Below, piece after piece: positions 38,162-49,599 of a stretch of 64,000 nt of DNA. Numbering within the stretch: position 1 is the stretch's first letter; every line of letters starts with the position of its first letter. Both the position numbers and the translations under genes were made by a program. The notes beneath the pieces were generated by a model, which made no database searches, was not told the DNA's origin, and was given only the letters and a program-made list of their open reading frames with translations. The stretch comes from Tanytarsus gracilentus (taxonomy: Eukaryota > Arthropoda > Insecta > Diptera > Chironomidae): contig JAXRKN010000040.1 of the NCBI GenBank assembly GCA_038502055.1, forward strand, positions 6,780,001 through 6,844,000, read 5' to 3'.

Positions 38162-38562
38162 TTACTTATATTGTTCATAATCTGCAAAAAACTTTGTATA
38201 ATTAAAATGGTTTTCAAAATGACCATATTTATTCAAAAAATCTTTCATTTTCTCCATGTTTGCGTGTGTCCTTTCATGGGAGGGATACAGCCCTGGCCAC
38301 AACGACCGATATTTTATTGAAGGTAAAGAGACTTAATTTGTCATTTTTTTACCCATTAAAATCTTTCATATATTTCATAGAAATGATTCAACTCAATACT
38401 CAAATAATCTCTTAAGCATTGATAAATTTTCTTTTTTGTGCATCAAGGTTATTTGTTTTTTTTAGGATTTCCAATGGAAAATTCTTTTGTCGACACCAGC
38501 ACCTAAATAACTTGTAGCGGAGAGCACAAGCAATCGAGTTTCGAAACGATTGAGATATGCCA
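38162..38562 (-). CDS. Unidentified protein, two candidate C-terminal exons
   Basis: The last exon runs 38331-38162 (TAA). It encodes a well-formed peptide containing KYRSLWPGLYPSHERTHANM, then EKMKDFLNKYGHFENHF and the end FFADYEQYK, unlike the low-complexity frames around it. An upstream in-frame stop forces its start to the acceptor at 38332. A possible preceding exon, 38562-38503 (AYLNRFETRLLVLSATSYL), joins it in phase over a 171-nt intron. I do not recognise the family and found no N-terminal exons. It may be a gene fragment. A previously overlooked small gene is the alternative. Confidence 0.4.
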
Positions 38563-38938
38563 CTTAATAACACATGTTCTGTAATAATTTATGACTTTTT
38601 TATGTAAATTATTGAAATTTATTTAAACACTAAAAAGCAGTTGAAAGTTAAAAAATAATTAATGTGTTTTCAAAAACCAAATACTTGCCTGTTTCCCTTT
38701 TATAATAAGTATTTTTTCGTCTAAAATTTTTCATTTGAGGTATACGTTTATTGGAACATTTCAAAATCAATCGAGATAAAAACGATACGCTGTTATCATA
38801 TTTACAATATTTTACTTTTTCATTTAAAGCTTAAATATAAATCGTTCTATTTGAAACGTTTTCTGAGGCTGCTTCTAATCGAACTCTCCAGAAATAATTC
38901 ACATCATCAATTTTGATCGAAAAAAATTCAATATCTGT

Positions 38939-39556
38939 TCAACTAAACACTTGCTCTATGGGTATTTCGTGATGAACCAAAAAAGTCATGCCATTCGGGA
39001 AATTAAACGATCATCAAATTGATGTAAAATTTACGGGTGAATTTCACTTTTTTAAAGGAGGAATCACAAAGTTTAAGTTAAGCTGTCTTAATGGATTGTC
39101 AAATATAGCTGTAATCAAAAGAACCCAAAGTCAAATAACTGTGAGTTTTTTAATAAAAAAATTAAACAAAACCATTCAAGAAAAAAAGAAAACTTTAATT
39201 AAATTTTAGCTATATGATCTATGGTGTCCTATAAAAATGATCAACTTCGATGGAAAAGTCAAAAGCTGAAGCTGGAAGCTTCCAAAGGGCCTATTCGATT
39301 TTAATTTAAAAAACTCCGCTGATTTAAGGTATGGAGTATTCAGAAAATGTTTATAGCTATGAAAAAATTAATGATAATATAACTTTTAACATATCTTCAT
39401 AGCTACGAAGCTGAAGATGCAAGACAGCTTATCGAATGTGGAATCATAGAAAGTCCTACTGTAAGGTACGAAGAAAGTATATGCACTTCAAGATTGCAGG
39501 ATAAGTTACGAAAGCTTCTGGGTGTTCATTTCGATCAAGATAATCTTGATTATTAA
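38939..39556 (+). pseudogene. Dihydrodiol dehydrogenase (DHDH-like) pseudogene, C-terminal part
   Basis: Remnant of a Gfo/Idh/MocA-type NADP oxidoreductase. Intron positions survive: exon ends 39140, exon 39210-39328, exon 39403-39556 with TAA. Readable family segments are VFRDEPKK, GKLNDHQIDVKFTGEF, LYDLWCPIKMINFDG, SYEAEDARQLIECGIIESP and KLRKLLGVHFDQD. It is broken by a frame change near 38980 (VFRDEP and the following VMPFGKLND are in different frames), another before it, and an in-frame TGA at 39267-39269. The N-terminal NADP-binding half is not found upstream. Family assignment rests on the C-terminal pattern. Confidence 0.75.
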
Positions 39557-39665
39557 ACAATATTGGATGAGCTGAAAATAGCTGGTAATAAATATGATCG
39601 TAATAAAAATTGTTTGGAGATTTTTATTCGTCCAAAATGCTTAAAATGTTAATTTTGGTTAGTTT

Positions 39666-41694
39666 TTAAATTATTTTCTTGATGGGCTTAGTAACCACCG
39701 TTTCATTGTTTGTCCTTTCTTTCTGACTATCATTTATATTTTTTGTATCATTTGAAAGAGATTCTTGTCTGGCTCTTTCGCTTTGATAAACAAGATTTAC
39801 GTTTTGAAAAGAAATATCTTGATTTGTTGATAAAGATTCTATTGCAGAACTGAGACACTGTTTAGGCAGAGTTGACGATTGATAGTTAGTGCTGCTTTGA
39901 ATTACACCACTGTACGCTGAAGAACAATTGTAACTATTCTGATAATTATTTACTCCTTCTGAAACATGGTAATTATACTGGCAATCAGTGTTGGCGTAAT
40001 TTGGATGTTGATGATATGTTGATGTCGATTGAAAATTATTTTGAAATGTGGTAGATGTTCCCATAGCAGGCGGCATTGCAGTCGATCCTACATAGTTATA
40101 ACTTGAAAAATAGTCGTTTGTTCCACTCCCACTTATATCAGATAGTGATAAAGGATTGGTATATTCTTCTCGGTAGGCATAATGAAAGTCTAGCGAATCC
40201 TGATTTGCTAGTGATGGAATTTTTCCAGAATATTGAGAGGAGCTTTCGAGAATGCCATTATAAATGTAGTTGTAGTTTCTATTGCTACTAGCATTAGGAT
40301 CTAACGTATGAGTGGATCTTAATTGAGTCCACCATTTGGTTGAAGCATTTTGAATAGAGCTATTGGCTACTTCTTCAGACAACTCTTGCCTCTTTTCGAG
40401 CTCTAATCTCATAATTGTATGAATAAAATGAGTTTTTACACGAGCCGGGTTAAATTCTATTCGCCCATTTATATTTCCACATCCATCTCGATTGCATCCG
40501 CATGGAAATTCTCGAGGTTTTAACCGATCCACTTGGCATTTAATTCCCGATAAGCTACACTCACAAGTATCAGGATCACAGTAAGAACCGGGGCATGCAC
40601 AACCACAAACTTCTCGAGAAATTCTAATCTCACGACAATCATCCTTTTCGTTCAGATCGATTTTTCTGACACCTGCTGTTTTCAAAATAACTCTGCGTTG
40701 ACGAGCTGTTTTAGGCTGCAAAAATCCATAAACTTCATTTTCTGCTTCAGATAGACTTTCAACATGATCCTCTTCACTTTTTGATTCGTCGCTTGAAGAA
40801 CTACTTGAATTTAGTTCATTTCTGGTTATTTTGAGTCTATTTAAACGCCTTTGTTCATTGGCATGCTCAATAAGCGTAAAAGTCCTAAAATATCATAAAT
40901 AAATGAGGTATTGAAAATGCTTCTCTAAAAATTAATTTTTAATATTACTTTTTATAAGCATGTTTTGCCACCATGCCTAAAGTTGAGCCCCCTTGTGTTG
41001 GAACACACCCGAATCCTTGACATCGCGGAAAGTAGAAAACTGTTACATTTCCAAAGTTGATGCTCTGTTTAACTTTTTTTGGCTGCTGTTCTTCATGTAA
41101 GGAGTGATCCATAGATTTTCGTTTCAAGTTACTTTTCCCTGGAGTTAAAGATGCTAAATTTTTTTCCAGTTCTAATATATTTCGAAGCGTTTCGGAACCC
41201 GCATATCCCGAATCACTTCCATCACTTCTCACTTCTTCCAGCAAAGTAAAGCCATCAACTTCATCTGTATCTACTTCACTGCTCAAACAATTTTCAATTT
41301 TTTTCGATTCATTACAAGACTTTTGTTGATTATCACCATTTTCAATTTTGTCGATTTTTTGATTTGTTAAGAGAGAATCAAGATGTCCTGATTCATCGTA
41401 ATTATTTTCAATTTCTTTTTTTTCTCCTTCTCCTGAAGTATTTTTTTGATTAATGTCATTTTCTTTGATTACTTTTTTTTTCAACTTTTCATCAATGCTT
41501 AAATTTTCACTCGATTTACATTTAAGCTTTTCTATATCAACAAAAACAAAATTATTCACGCCATTTTCACAATTATCTAGTTCAGCGTTTGAGGAAATTA
41601 ATTCTACTTCATCGATCGCAAGTGGGTCTGTCAAAGGATCTTCAAATATTTCGCCTTCAACTATTCCATCCGGCGTGTTGTTCTCGTCTGTCAT
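39666..41694 (-). CDS. Axud1: Cysteine/serine-rich nuclear protein (CSRNP, Axud1)
   Basis: Nuclear transcriptional regulator of the CSRNP/AXUD1 family. Two coding exons, 41694-40949 and 40884-39666, in phase, 654 aa. The start MTDENN is chosen because a good acceptor (ctttcaacag) lies just upstream, implying a 5' UTR intron; a Met at 41769 is the alternative. An acidic, Ser/Glu-rich N-terminus leads to the family core: FPRCQGFGCVPTQGGSTLGM spans the first exon end, then the second exon carries ARQRRVILKTAGVRKID. The cysteine-rich region follows (CGCACPGSYCDPDTCECS near residue 342, then FPCGCNRDGCGN) and FNPARVKTHFIHTIMRLELE. The C-terminal half is Ser/Asn/Tyr-rich low complexity. Confidence 0.94.
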
Positions 41695-43504
41695 ATTTAA
41701 ATCTGTTGAAAGTCTAAAATACTTCAAATTAAAGGCTGCGCTGATAAAAATATTATTGAATTTTAACATGCATACCTAAATATAGCTGAGGAATTGGCAT
41801 TTTTCTGTAAGTAGTTAAAGAAGGTTTTAATAGGTTGTAACATCTCTCTCGTAATGCAACCAAATCAATTTGAGCCAAATAAATAAAATAGTAATGAGGG
41901 TGTCATTCAATCATATTTCGTCTTAATAAAGGGATCTGAAAAATTTATATAAATAAAAAAAAATTAATAAAAAACCACAAATATAACTTCTTTAAAATTT
42001 TCTTAAATCCCATTGCGTGCTCAAAAATATTCTTAAAATAAATCCTTATAAATTGGCCACAGGCTATCAAGAAATGATAATGAAATCATAATTTTTATCA
42101 CTTGCACTCTTGACACTTGCTACGAAGCGAGATTTAAATTTCTTGAATTGAATGTTCAAAAATTAAAGCGTGAGAAATTACAGGACATTTTAATTACCTA
42201 ATTGAATATTGTGACAAAATTCGATGACGAAAAATTTCTAGTGGATCTAATTACTTACGCTAAATATATGCTTATAATTGCAGAGATTCTTGTATTCATC
42301 AAAATAAGGAGTATGAACTCCTTAAATTTCTGAGAATTTTTCAGGACAGTTCTACCCTCTCAAAAAATTCTGAAATCAAAATTGATTTTGATTCTTGAGT
42401 TCTTGACTTTTCAAAAAAAATTGAGCACTTCTTTACATTATCCACAAAAAAACGCCAATTCTAATGGCTGCAAATTATTAATATCATATATTGCTGAGTT
42501 CAATATGAAAGGATTTTTTTAATCGTTTAAATTCAGTTGTTTTAATACTGATTATATTTGCAGTAATTTTATTATGAAATTACTCTACAGAACTATTTAA
42601 CACATTGAAAGCTTAATATTACACGAATAAAGAAAACTCGTTCATTTTTTATAGCTTTTTTACACATTCAAAATTCACAAAGTGCAAATAAGAATATTTT
42701 AATTGTATAGCTTATAATATCTTCTGACTCCCGCAAAAATAATTTTAACAATTAGGATATTTTTTGAAGAGGCTTGATGAAAAAACTTTTTTTCACAGAT
42801 TTTCACTGATCTATTACAGAGTATTTAATTATTATGAATCTTTTGGTAGCCAAAATTATTTTTGAAGTGATTTCAACTATTTATTTTTAATTTTTTAAGC
42901 ATCAGAATGGTTATATTACTGACTGAAAATTTTCACATGAATTTTTACCAATACCAAACCGTGTAAAATGATTATGTTGCCTTTTGTACCAACACTAAAG
43001 TGATTCTCCATAGGCGTATCGACAGTTTTAGATGAAAAACATTCTCATATGGTTTTTTTCTTATACACCACTGCACTGGAAGTTCAAGGGGATAGAAATA
43101 GTATATATGATTAAAAGGGGTTCATAGCTTTAACCTAGGGCTGAGAACTTCAAGAGCTTCCGAAGCATTGGCCAGCGTTCAAAAGTATTTGCGCGGGTAG
43201 AAAATATTTTTCGACTTAAGTCTTAATTTGGCCTTTAAATTTTATTTTCACATGCTTTAATTTGTCTTCTCAAGTTTTTATTTTTTAATTCGACAATTCT
43301 GACATATTATAAAATAACTATATTTAAACACATAAATACCGAACTTAAAAGATTTATTTCAACAAGTGTATTAAATTTTTACACAATCATCAGAAAAGTT
43401 TTTTCGTACAATTATTTTCTCAACATATGACTAGTAAAATGCATGACTCTCTCTCTCTCTCTCTCTGACTGAAACTTCACTCTTATTAAAAATAATATTT
43501 TACT
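41695..43504. other. Intergenic between Axud1 and Oli
   Basis: Contains the Axud1 5' UTR and promoter side. AT-rich; a CT microsatellite lies at about 43447-43467. No gene recognised. Confidence 0.5.
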
Positions 43505-44259
43505 TTAATTATTAGAATTGTTGTGTGAAGAAGCTTGTGCATGAGCTTGTTGTTCCAATTGGCCAATCGGCTGTTGCAATAATGCTTGTAGCTTTGCTGC
43601 TGCAGGAAATGATTGTAAGTCAAGTTGTGGTGCACCAGACGCAGACTGTATATAAGCAACCAAACTAAAAAAAGTAATCACAATGTAATTTTGCTCAATT
43701 AATAGAATAAATAGTATTTAATTTTTACCGTCGCATTTCTTCAAGAGCGTTCGCTTGCATTAAAATATAATTTTTAGCTAGTAACAGAGTTGCAATTTTG
43801 GATAACTTCCGCACTGAAGGACTGTGTGCATAGGGTATCACGCTTCGCAAATCGTCTAGAGCATCATTTAAATCGTGCATTCTTCGCCGCTCTCTTGCAT
43901 TGATATTTAATCTTACTGATTTTCCTTGACGAGCTTTTTGTTTTCCTGGATTAGTTCCAGTAGCTCCACCACCACTAGATTCTGGCCCAATTAGCATTGC
44001 ATTTGGTTTATTTTCATCACTATGTGGATGAGATGTTGAAGCATGAGGTTGTGCAAAAAATCCGCCAATTCCAACTGCTCCGAGTGGAGTCCTAAAAATT
44101 TTCAAAAAAATTAATCGCCTTAGTTAATCAATTATTAATTGTAACAAACCTGCGTCCGGGAACACTCTGTGGTGGACTTGATGACGTAGGTGCAGGTGCT
44201 TGATTCATGGCCAATGTTTGCGTATGATTCAAATGAAAATTAAAATGGTGAGGATCCAT
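43505..44259 (-). CDS. Oli: bHLH transcription factor Oli (Olig/BHLHE22 family)
   Basis: Neural bHLH transcription factor. Exons: 44259-44150, 44091-43729, 43664-43505; in phase, 210 aa (Drosophila Oli is slightly longer). The N-terminus is MDPHHFNFHLNHTQTLAMNQ. The bHLH is near residues 100-160: basic region RLNINARERRRMHDLNDALD, helix 1 and loop SVIPYAHSPSVRKLSKIATL, helix 2 LLAKNYILMQANALEEMRR. After the bHLH comes LVAYIQSASGAPQLDL and the conserved FPAAAKLQALLQ, then a Gln/Ala/Asn-rich end. An acceptor at about 44274 just before the ATG implies an upstream non-coding exon. The large empty upstream region is typical space for developmental enhancers. Confidence 0.95.
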
Positions 44260-45355
44260 TGCAAACGATTTCCCTGGCTAATTTTAAAGAAAAAAGATTT
44301 AATGAAATATTCAGGAAAATATTAATAAAAGTTTTTTTTTAATATTTCATAACTGAAATATTTCTAAATAGTAAATATATTGGTTAATTTCAATTATTAA
44401 GTGTAACACTTACCAATTTAAAATTTGAAAATATATGAAATGAAATCAATCTCTTAAATTTATGCTGCCAAACGACAAATTCGGATAGTAAAATGAAAAC
44501 AAGTCAGAGAATAGCTTCTGACTACTCTGAATCTTTTAGGTTGTGTTTGTGCGGGGTGATGATAGCATGTTCATGCGTATATGTGTTGGAAAATTCAAGT
44601 GATTTTCTTTACTTCAATGAAAAATAATCATAATGAGTAATATAATTTTGCGATAATGGAAGAATTTCACTAAAAAATTAAATTTTAAAAACTCGAGTGT
44701 AAAAATAGTTATTAAAATTAAATTGCAGAATCTTATAAGAAATATTAAGTGTAAATTCTTCTTCACATATACGATGCTCTCTGCATTTGTGTTCATAATC
44801 ACCCTTTTTGGAATACATTATTTCCTACCCTCGTGAGTATTGGCCCTCATTCTCCTGAGCATCACAACTACAGTGTTATTCCTCCCCCTTTTTGCTAGCT
44901 GTGGGATGCTGCGTACAACTTTTCACGTATTGTACATGTGCTAAAATATATATACACATAAAGCTGGGTGTCTTATATACAGTGAAATAAAGTAGCTGGA
45001 GGGTAAATGATTGAAACATGGTTAGGCACTTGATGATGTTTAAATTGTCAAAAAAATGTTTATAAAAATAAATTAGCTACAAAACTAAATCGACAAATTT
45101 AACTGCCAAAATGATTTAAAATGTTCGTTTTCTATTTACAAACTCATAAACATATTTAAAAAATTTTAATTTATTTTTAAAATACCTCACTTTTGAATTC
45201 AATTTTTCTTTTCTTTTTGAATTATATATAAATGCTTAAATTTGATACATGTATATGAACACTGTATTTAAAAATTAAAAAATCAATAATCCAACGATGA
45301 GTGTTTCTTTTTACTATATATTTCATCTCCTTTTATTAGTATGTATATATTTATT
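44260..45355. other. Upstream of Oli, no gene seen
   Basis: AT-rich sequence before the low-complexity block. It probably holds Oli promoter or 5' UTR exon sequence; no element could be assigned. Confidence 0.4.
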
Positions 45356-45942
45356 AAACACAAATTCAATGATTTAAAGAGGGATCGAAGTGTGCGTTGA
45401 AAAAGTGAGTTAAAAAATTTTTTTTTCGGGGGATTAATTGGGTTTTGGGAGTTAAAGAAGGAAAAAGGGGTTTTTTAATTGGAAAGGAAGAGAAAAAAAA
45501 TTTTGAAAAAAATAAATTGGAAGGAGGGAAGTTTTTTTAAAAAAATTTTTTAAAGAAAATTTTTTAAAAAAAAATTTTAAGAAAAAAATTAAAAAAAAAA
45601 AAAATTTTTTTAAAAGAGAGGGAAAAAAAAAAAAAGGAAAAAAAGGGAGAAAAGGGAGGGGAAATTTAAAAAAAAAAAAAAAAGGGGGGAATTTTTTTTT
45701 TGAAAAAAAAAAAAATAATTTTTAAAAAAAAAAAAATGGGGGGGGGAAAATTTTTTTTAAAAAAAAAAATTGGGAGGTTAAATTTTTGGGGGGGGGGGGT
45801 GTTTGTTTTTTTAAAAAAAAAAAAAAAAAAAAAATTTATTTTTTTAAAAAAAAAAAAAAAAAAAAATGTAGGGGGGGGGGGGGGGGGAGAAAGATGTATT
45901 AAAAAAAAATAAAATAAAAAACACAAATTCAATGATTTAAAG
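45356..45942. other. Cytosine-free low-complexity block, probable assembly artefact
   Basis: From 45428 to 45921 (494 bp) there is no cytosine on the + strand; the sequence is long runs of A, T and G, with up to about 17 G in a row. The block is bracketed by an exact 24-bp direct repeat containing ACACAAATTCAATGATTTA (45356-45379 and 45919-45942). This fits the true locus having one copy, with a degraded long-read segment inserted between two copies. Open frames here (45666-45932) are meaningless poly-Phe/Lys. Confidence 0.8.
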
Positions 45943-48900
45943 GCATTGTATTTTATTTCGGAATTGTCGCTATGACAACGAGATTTCTCTATTCAGCACA
46001 TCAACACAAATTTCATTTTTAATACTTTATAGCTAAATTTTACTATTTTCTATCATCTGCTAGCAATAACCCTTGATTATACTTGTATACATATATCTCC
46101 GTACATAGACTTTTACGTATACTTCACATCCCTTTATTTAGATTTATTAGAGAACTGGTGCCGTACCCTACGTTGCATGAACTTTTCGATTAATATAAAA
46201 AAATAATATTTAAAAAAATTCCTAAATTTTCCGTCTAATTAAATTATATTTAACCTCAAGAAAGTCTTTAAATTTCAGGCTATTCTACCGCATAAATAGT
46301 TGTGTACTCTTAAAAGTTTTAGACTTTTAACTTATTGAATAATTTTTATATTTACTATAGGCAATTTAAAATTTTTAAACTTAACAATTTACATTGTGCC
46401 AAAAAATGAGGAAAAGTTGAACATAAAGAACAAGTACATATGTATATGGAACATCATCATCATTTACTTTTTTGCTGGTCTGAATCGTTCATTCGTTTCC
46501 ATAACAACGGCTGGGATTCGAATATATTTTCTGGGTGTATGTTGATAACTTCAATCATTATTCTTAGCAAACCAATTTTCAAGATTTTCCTAAATTCTTT
46601 AATAAAATTTTAATATTTGAAGTCGTCAACAAAATTTCCTAATTTGTTTCAACAAATGATTAACAAAAATTGAGGTATCTAATTTTATTTATTGTCAAAC
46701 TTTCAAAAATATAAAATGGTTTGCAACAAATTAAAAAGATGAAAGGAGAAAAACTTGCTCAAGCTTCTTTATAAGGTAAAAAAGATTGTTAATGGAAATT
46801 TTATTTATTGAATAAATGAAGTTTTTATAAAAAAATGATATAAAAAAATGTTGAAATTATTTGATTTTTCAGAAAGTATTTATATTTATGTTGTTGTGTG
46901 TTTTTTGTCTTTTTTAAAAAAAGAATAATGAAGCTGATTAGAAATGGAAATTTTAACCGATTTATTTTTGACCATCAAAGCATCATAAAAAATTTCCAAA
47001 GGGTGTGATGAAAATTTACTACGCGCATGTGCTGTTCTAGAAATGAAAAATTAAACTTTTTTAACTTCAAATTAATTTTTACTAAACAATAACTAAAGAT
47101 AATATTATTACAATTATTTCTCTAGATAGTAAGGATTAGAATTTATCATTTAGTCAGGTCAATTCAGTTAAACTTTCATCTTTTTTAAAGGAAAAAAAAA
47201 TTGAAAATTAAGATTTTCCTTGATTCTCTTCTCTATTTTTAAAATTTAATCCCTATTCGGTCTTTTTGTCTGACAGAGGCTGTGTGAACGGTAATTTGAT
47301 TTTTCAAATGAAAGTTTTAAAATGCGCTAAGGACAATCACAAACATACGGGCTGGTTATTTCAGTATATATGAAAACATTAATGCTTGTATTGTTGCTTC
47401 AACCGTAGATAGAATATATTCCAAAAAACTCTCATTATTCAGTACCGAAAAATGTTTTTCCCTGAAAAAATTCCAATTACAACATTCACACATTCATCCA
47501 CAAGAATTTTCCATGTACCACTCATACTGGTTTAGTTAGCATACAACAAAAATAAATTGAACAAAAACTGACATGAATGTATGTGCGGTAGATCTATCTA
47601 TCTTCTTATTATAAAAACGGTTGCATGTGATTTTTCCATTTTGCTGGCGCCTCAATACTATTTCATTTCACCAACTTTCTGTTCGAGTACAAGAACTTGC
47701 AGACGTAAGAAGACAAAGAAAGGATATAGCATGACTAACACAATCTCACATTCAGAAATATCGATCCAGCATCCGTGCCTCAAATCTTCAATGTGTGGGA
47801 GAAAAGCAGTAATTCGCTTTAGCCCGGGCATCACATCGGTACTGTTTCGCATATAAAATCAAGGAGAGTGAAAGGGATAGAAGAACGAGTCCTTTGAACG
47901 AGAATGCAAGAATGAAACAGAACTCTGTTTGCGTTGCGAAATCAGCTTCATCTCGCGTCGACGATGCGTTGTATAATAGAGGACAGGGTTTTATGTACCA
48001 ACGTTAATTCATAGTAGACGTTTAGGCGTCAACTAGTGAGCTTCAAAATGCTCTGTTGTAGCAAAAGGAAAATTTTAGCAGTTTTCTATACTTATATTTA
48101 ACAAAAAAAGTTTTATCGCCGAGATGAATAATTAAAGTTAAATTTAGTTTTTCATATATTGATAGATAAAGTGATTTTTCTTAAAATATACCACATTGTG
48201 TTCAAAATATATTTTCTGTCTTTAAAATGTGTGACAATGATGATGTGTTCTTAAAAACACCGTTTTCAAGAACAAGAGTGATTTTTTTATAAATTTCTTT
48301 GTTGGGATATAATAGAAGTTTAATGTTGTTTAAGCTTTAAATATCCCAATGGCGACCATTAAATAGTAAGTATTGTATCATTTATTATATTTTGCATAAA
48401 AAAATTCATGCCAAATGAAAATTTTCCGGGATGCCATTTTGCCATCTCCGGTGATATCGATTTTTCATCATCTCTTACTCTCACACACATACAAACATAC
48501 TGTATAAGTCCTGGGAACGGCTTTGATGGAAAAAATTTATTTTTAATTCGAGTTTTATAACTCAAAAGTTTTAATATTTTTTATTCTTTCTTGATATATT
48601 TTAAACTAAAATTGTCATGTAATCAATTTTTATTTTTCTCAAAAATAAAAGTATTAAAAACTTACACGTTTAAAAAATATTTTAACACTCACACTAGAAT
48701 GAGCCTTTCTGAATAAACTGTAGCTAGGGGTCCTTTGCCTTCAGCAAAATTTTCTTTGCTTTCCTTGCATTAAATTTGATTAATACATAGATCATACATT
48801 AGGGATGTATGTATACTCTCCCTTTCTAAATTGCAAATTACTAGGGAAAAAAACTACGTTTTGAACTAATATTAGTTCAAATTTTAGTTATAATGTAGTT

Positions 48901-49599
48901 GCACAAGAATATAATTCAGTTTTTAAAAAGTAAGTTTTAGATCAAGCTGTGATAAAATAATAAAAATTATTGTGATTAATTATTTAAATGTAGCTCAATA
49001 GGAAAAGTATTTGAACGAATATATGTCTAAAAATCCATATTTTCTGGAGTCAATTCAATGTAAGTACATCAAGTAAATGCTCGTTGAGCACTAAGAAGGA
49101 CATTTGAACGATCACCATCGACAAATCAAGCATTTTTCTCCTGGTTTTCACTGTAGGCCTGTATGTTCCAAATAAATATAAAGTTCATAAGGCACGCGGT
49201 GAATGCCAAGAGCGAAAGAAATCAAAAGAAATAAAAATGAACGTTCAGATCCATCAAAATCATCAAAAGTCATATTTATTATTTTGTCATATTAACAGAA
49301 GTACACGTTTAATTTCGACATTTTTATAAAATTCCATTAATTTTCAGATTAAAACACCTAAAAAAGTACATCACAGGTAGGTTCAATAATTTTGATTATA
49401 AAATCAAATAATAAATATATGAAATCTTTGTATTTTTTAACTTTAATTATAAATAAAAATTATAAAATATGCAAAAATAATTTTCTTTGATGCCTCATGT
49501 ATTTTAAATGCGTTGTCATAGCGTTGTTTTAAACATTTTGTTTGAAAAAACAAACTAGTGAATACAAGAGTAAAACTTAATTTAGTAAACTTAAATAAA
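45943..49599. other. Intergenic between Oli and CFAP91
   Basis: AT-rich with no recognisable coding exon. The somewhat more complex stretch around 47560-48010 has open frames on both strands without family resemblance and could be regulatory. Confidence 0.4.

Noticed and set aside
39267..39269. In-frame TGA read as selenocysteine
   Set aside because: The family does not use selenocysteine at this place, frame changes occur just upstream, and the N-terminal half is missing. A pseudogene explains all three.
45666..45932. Phe/Pro-rich and Lys/Gly-rich open frames on both strands
   Set aside because: They come from homopolymer runs in the cytosine-free artefact block.
47581..47856. 91-codon frame MCGRSIYLLII...
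   Set aside because: An overlapping frame of similar size lies on the other strand; there is no recognised motif and no in-phase splice partner.
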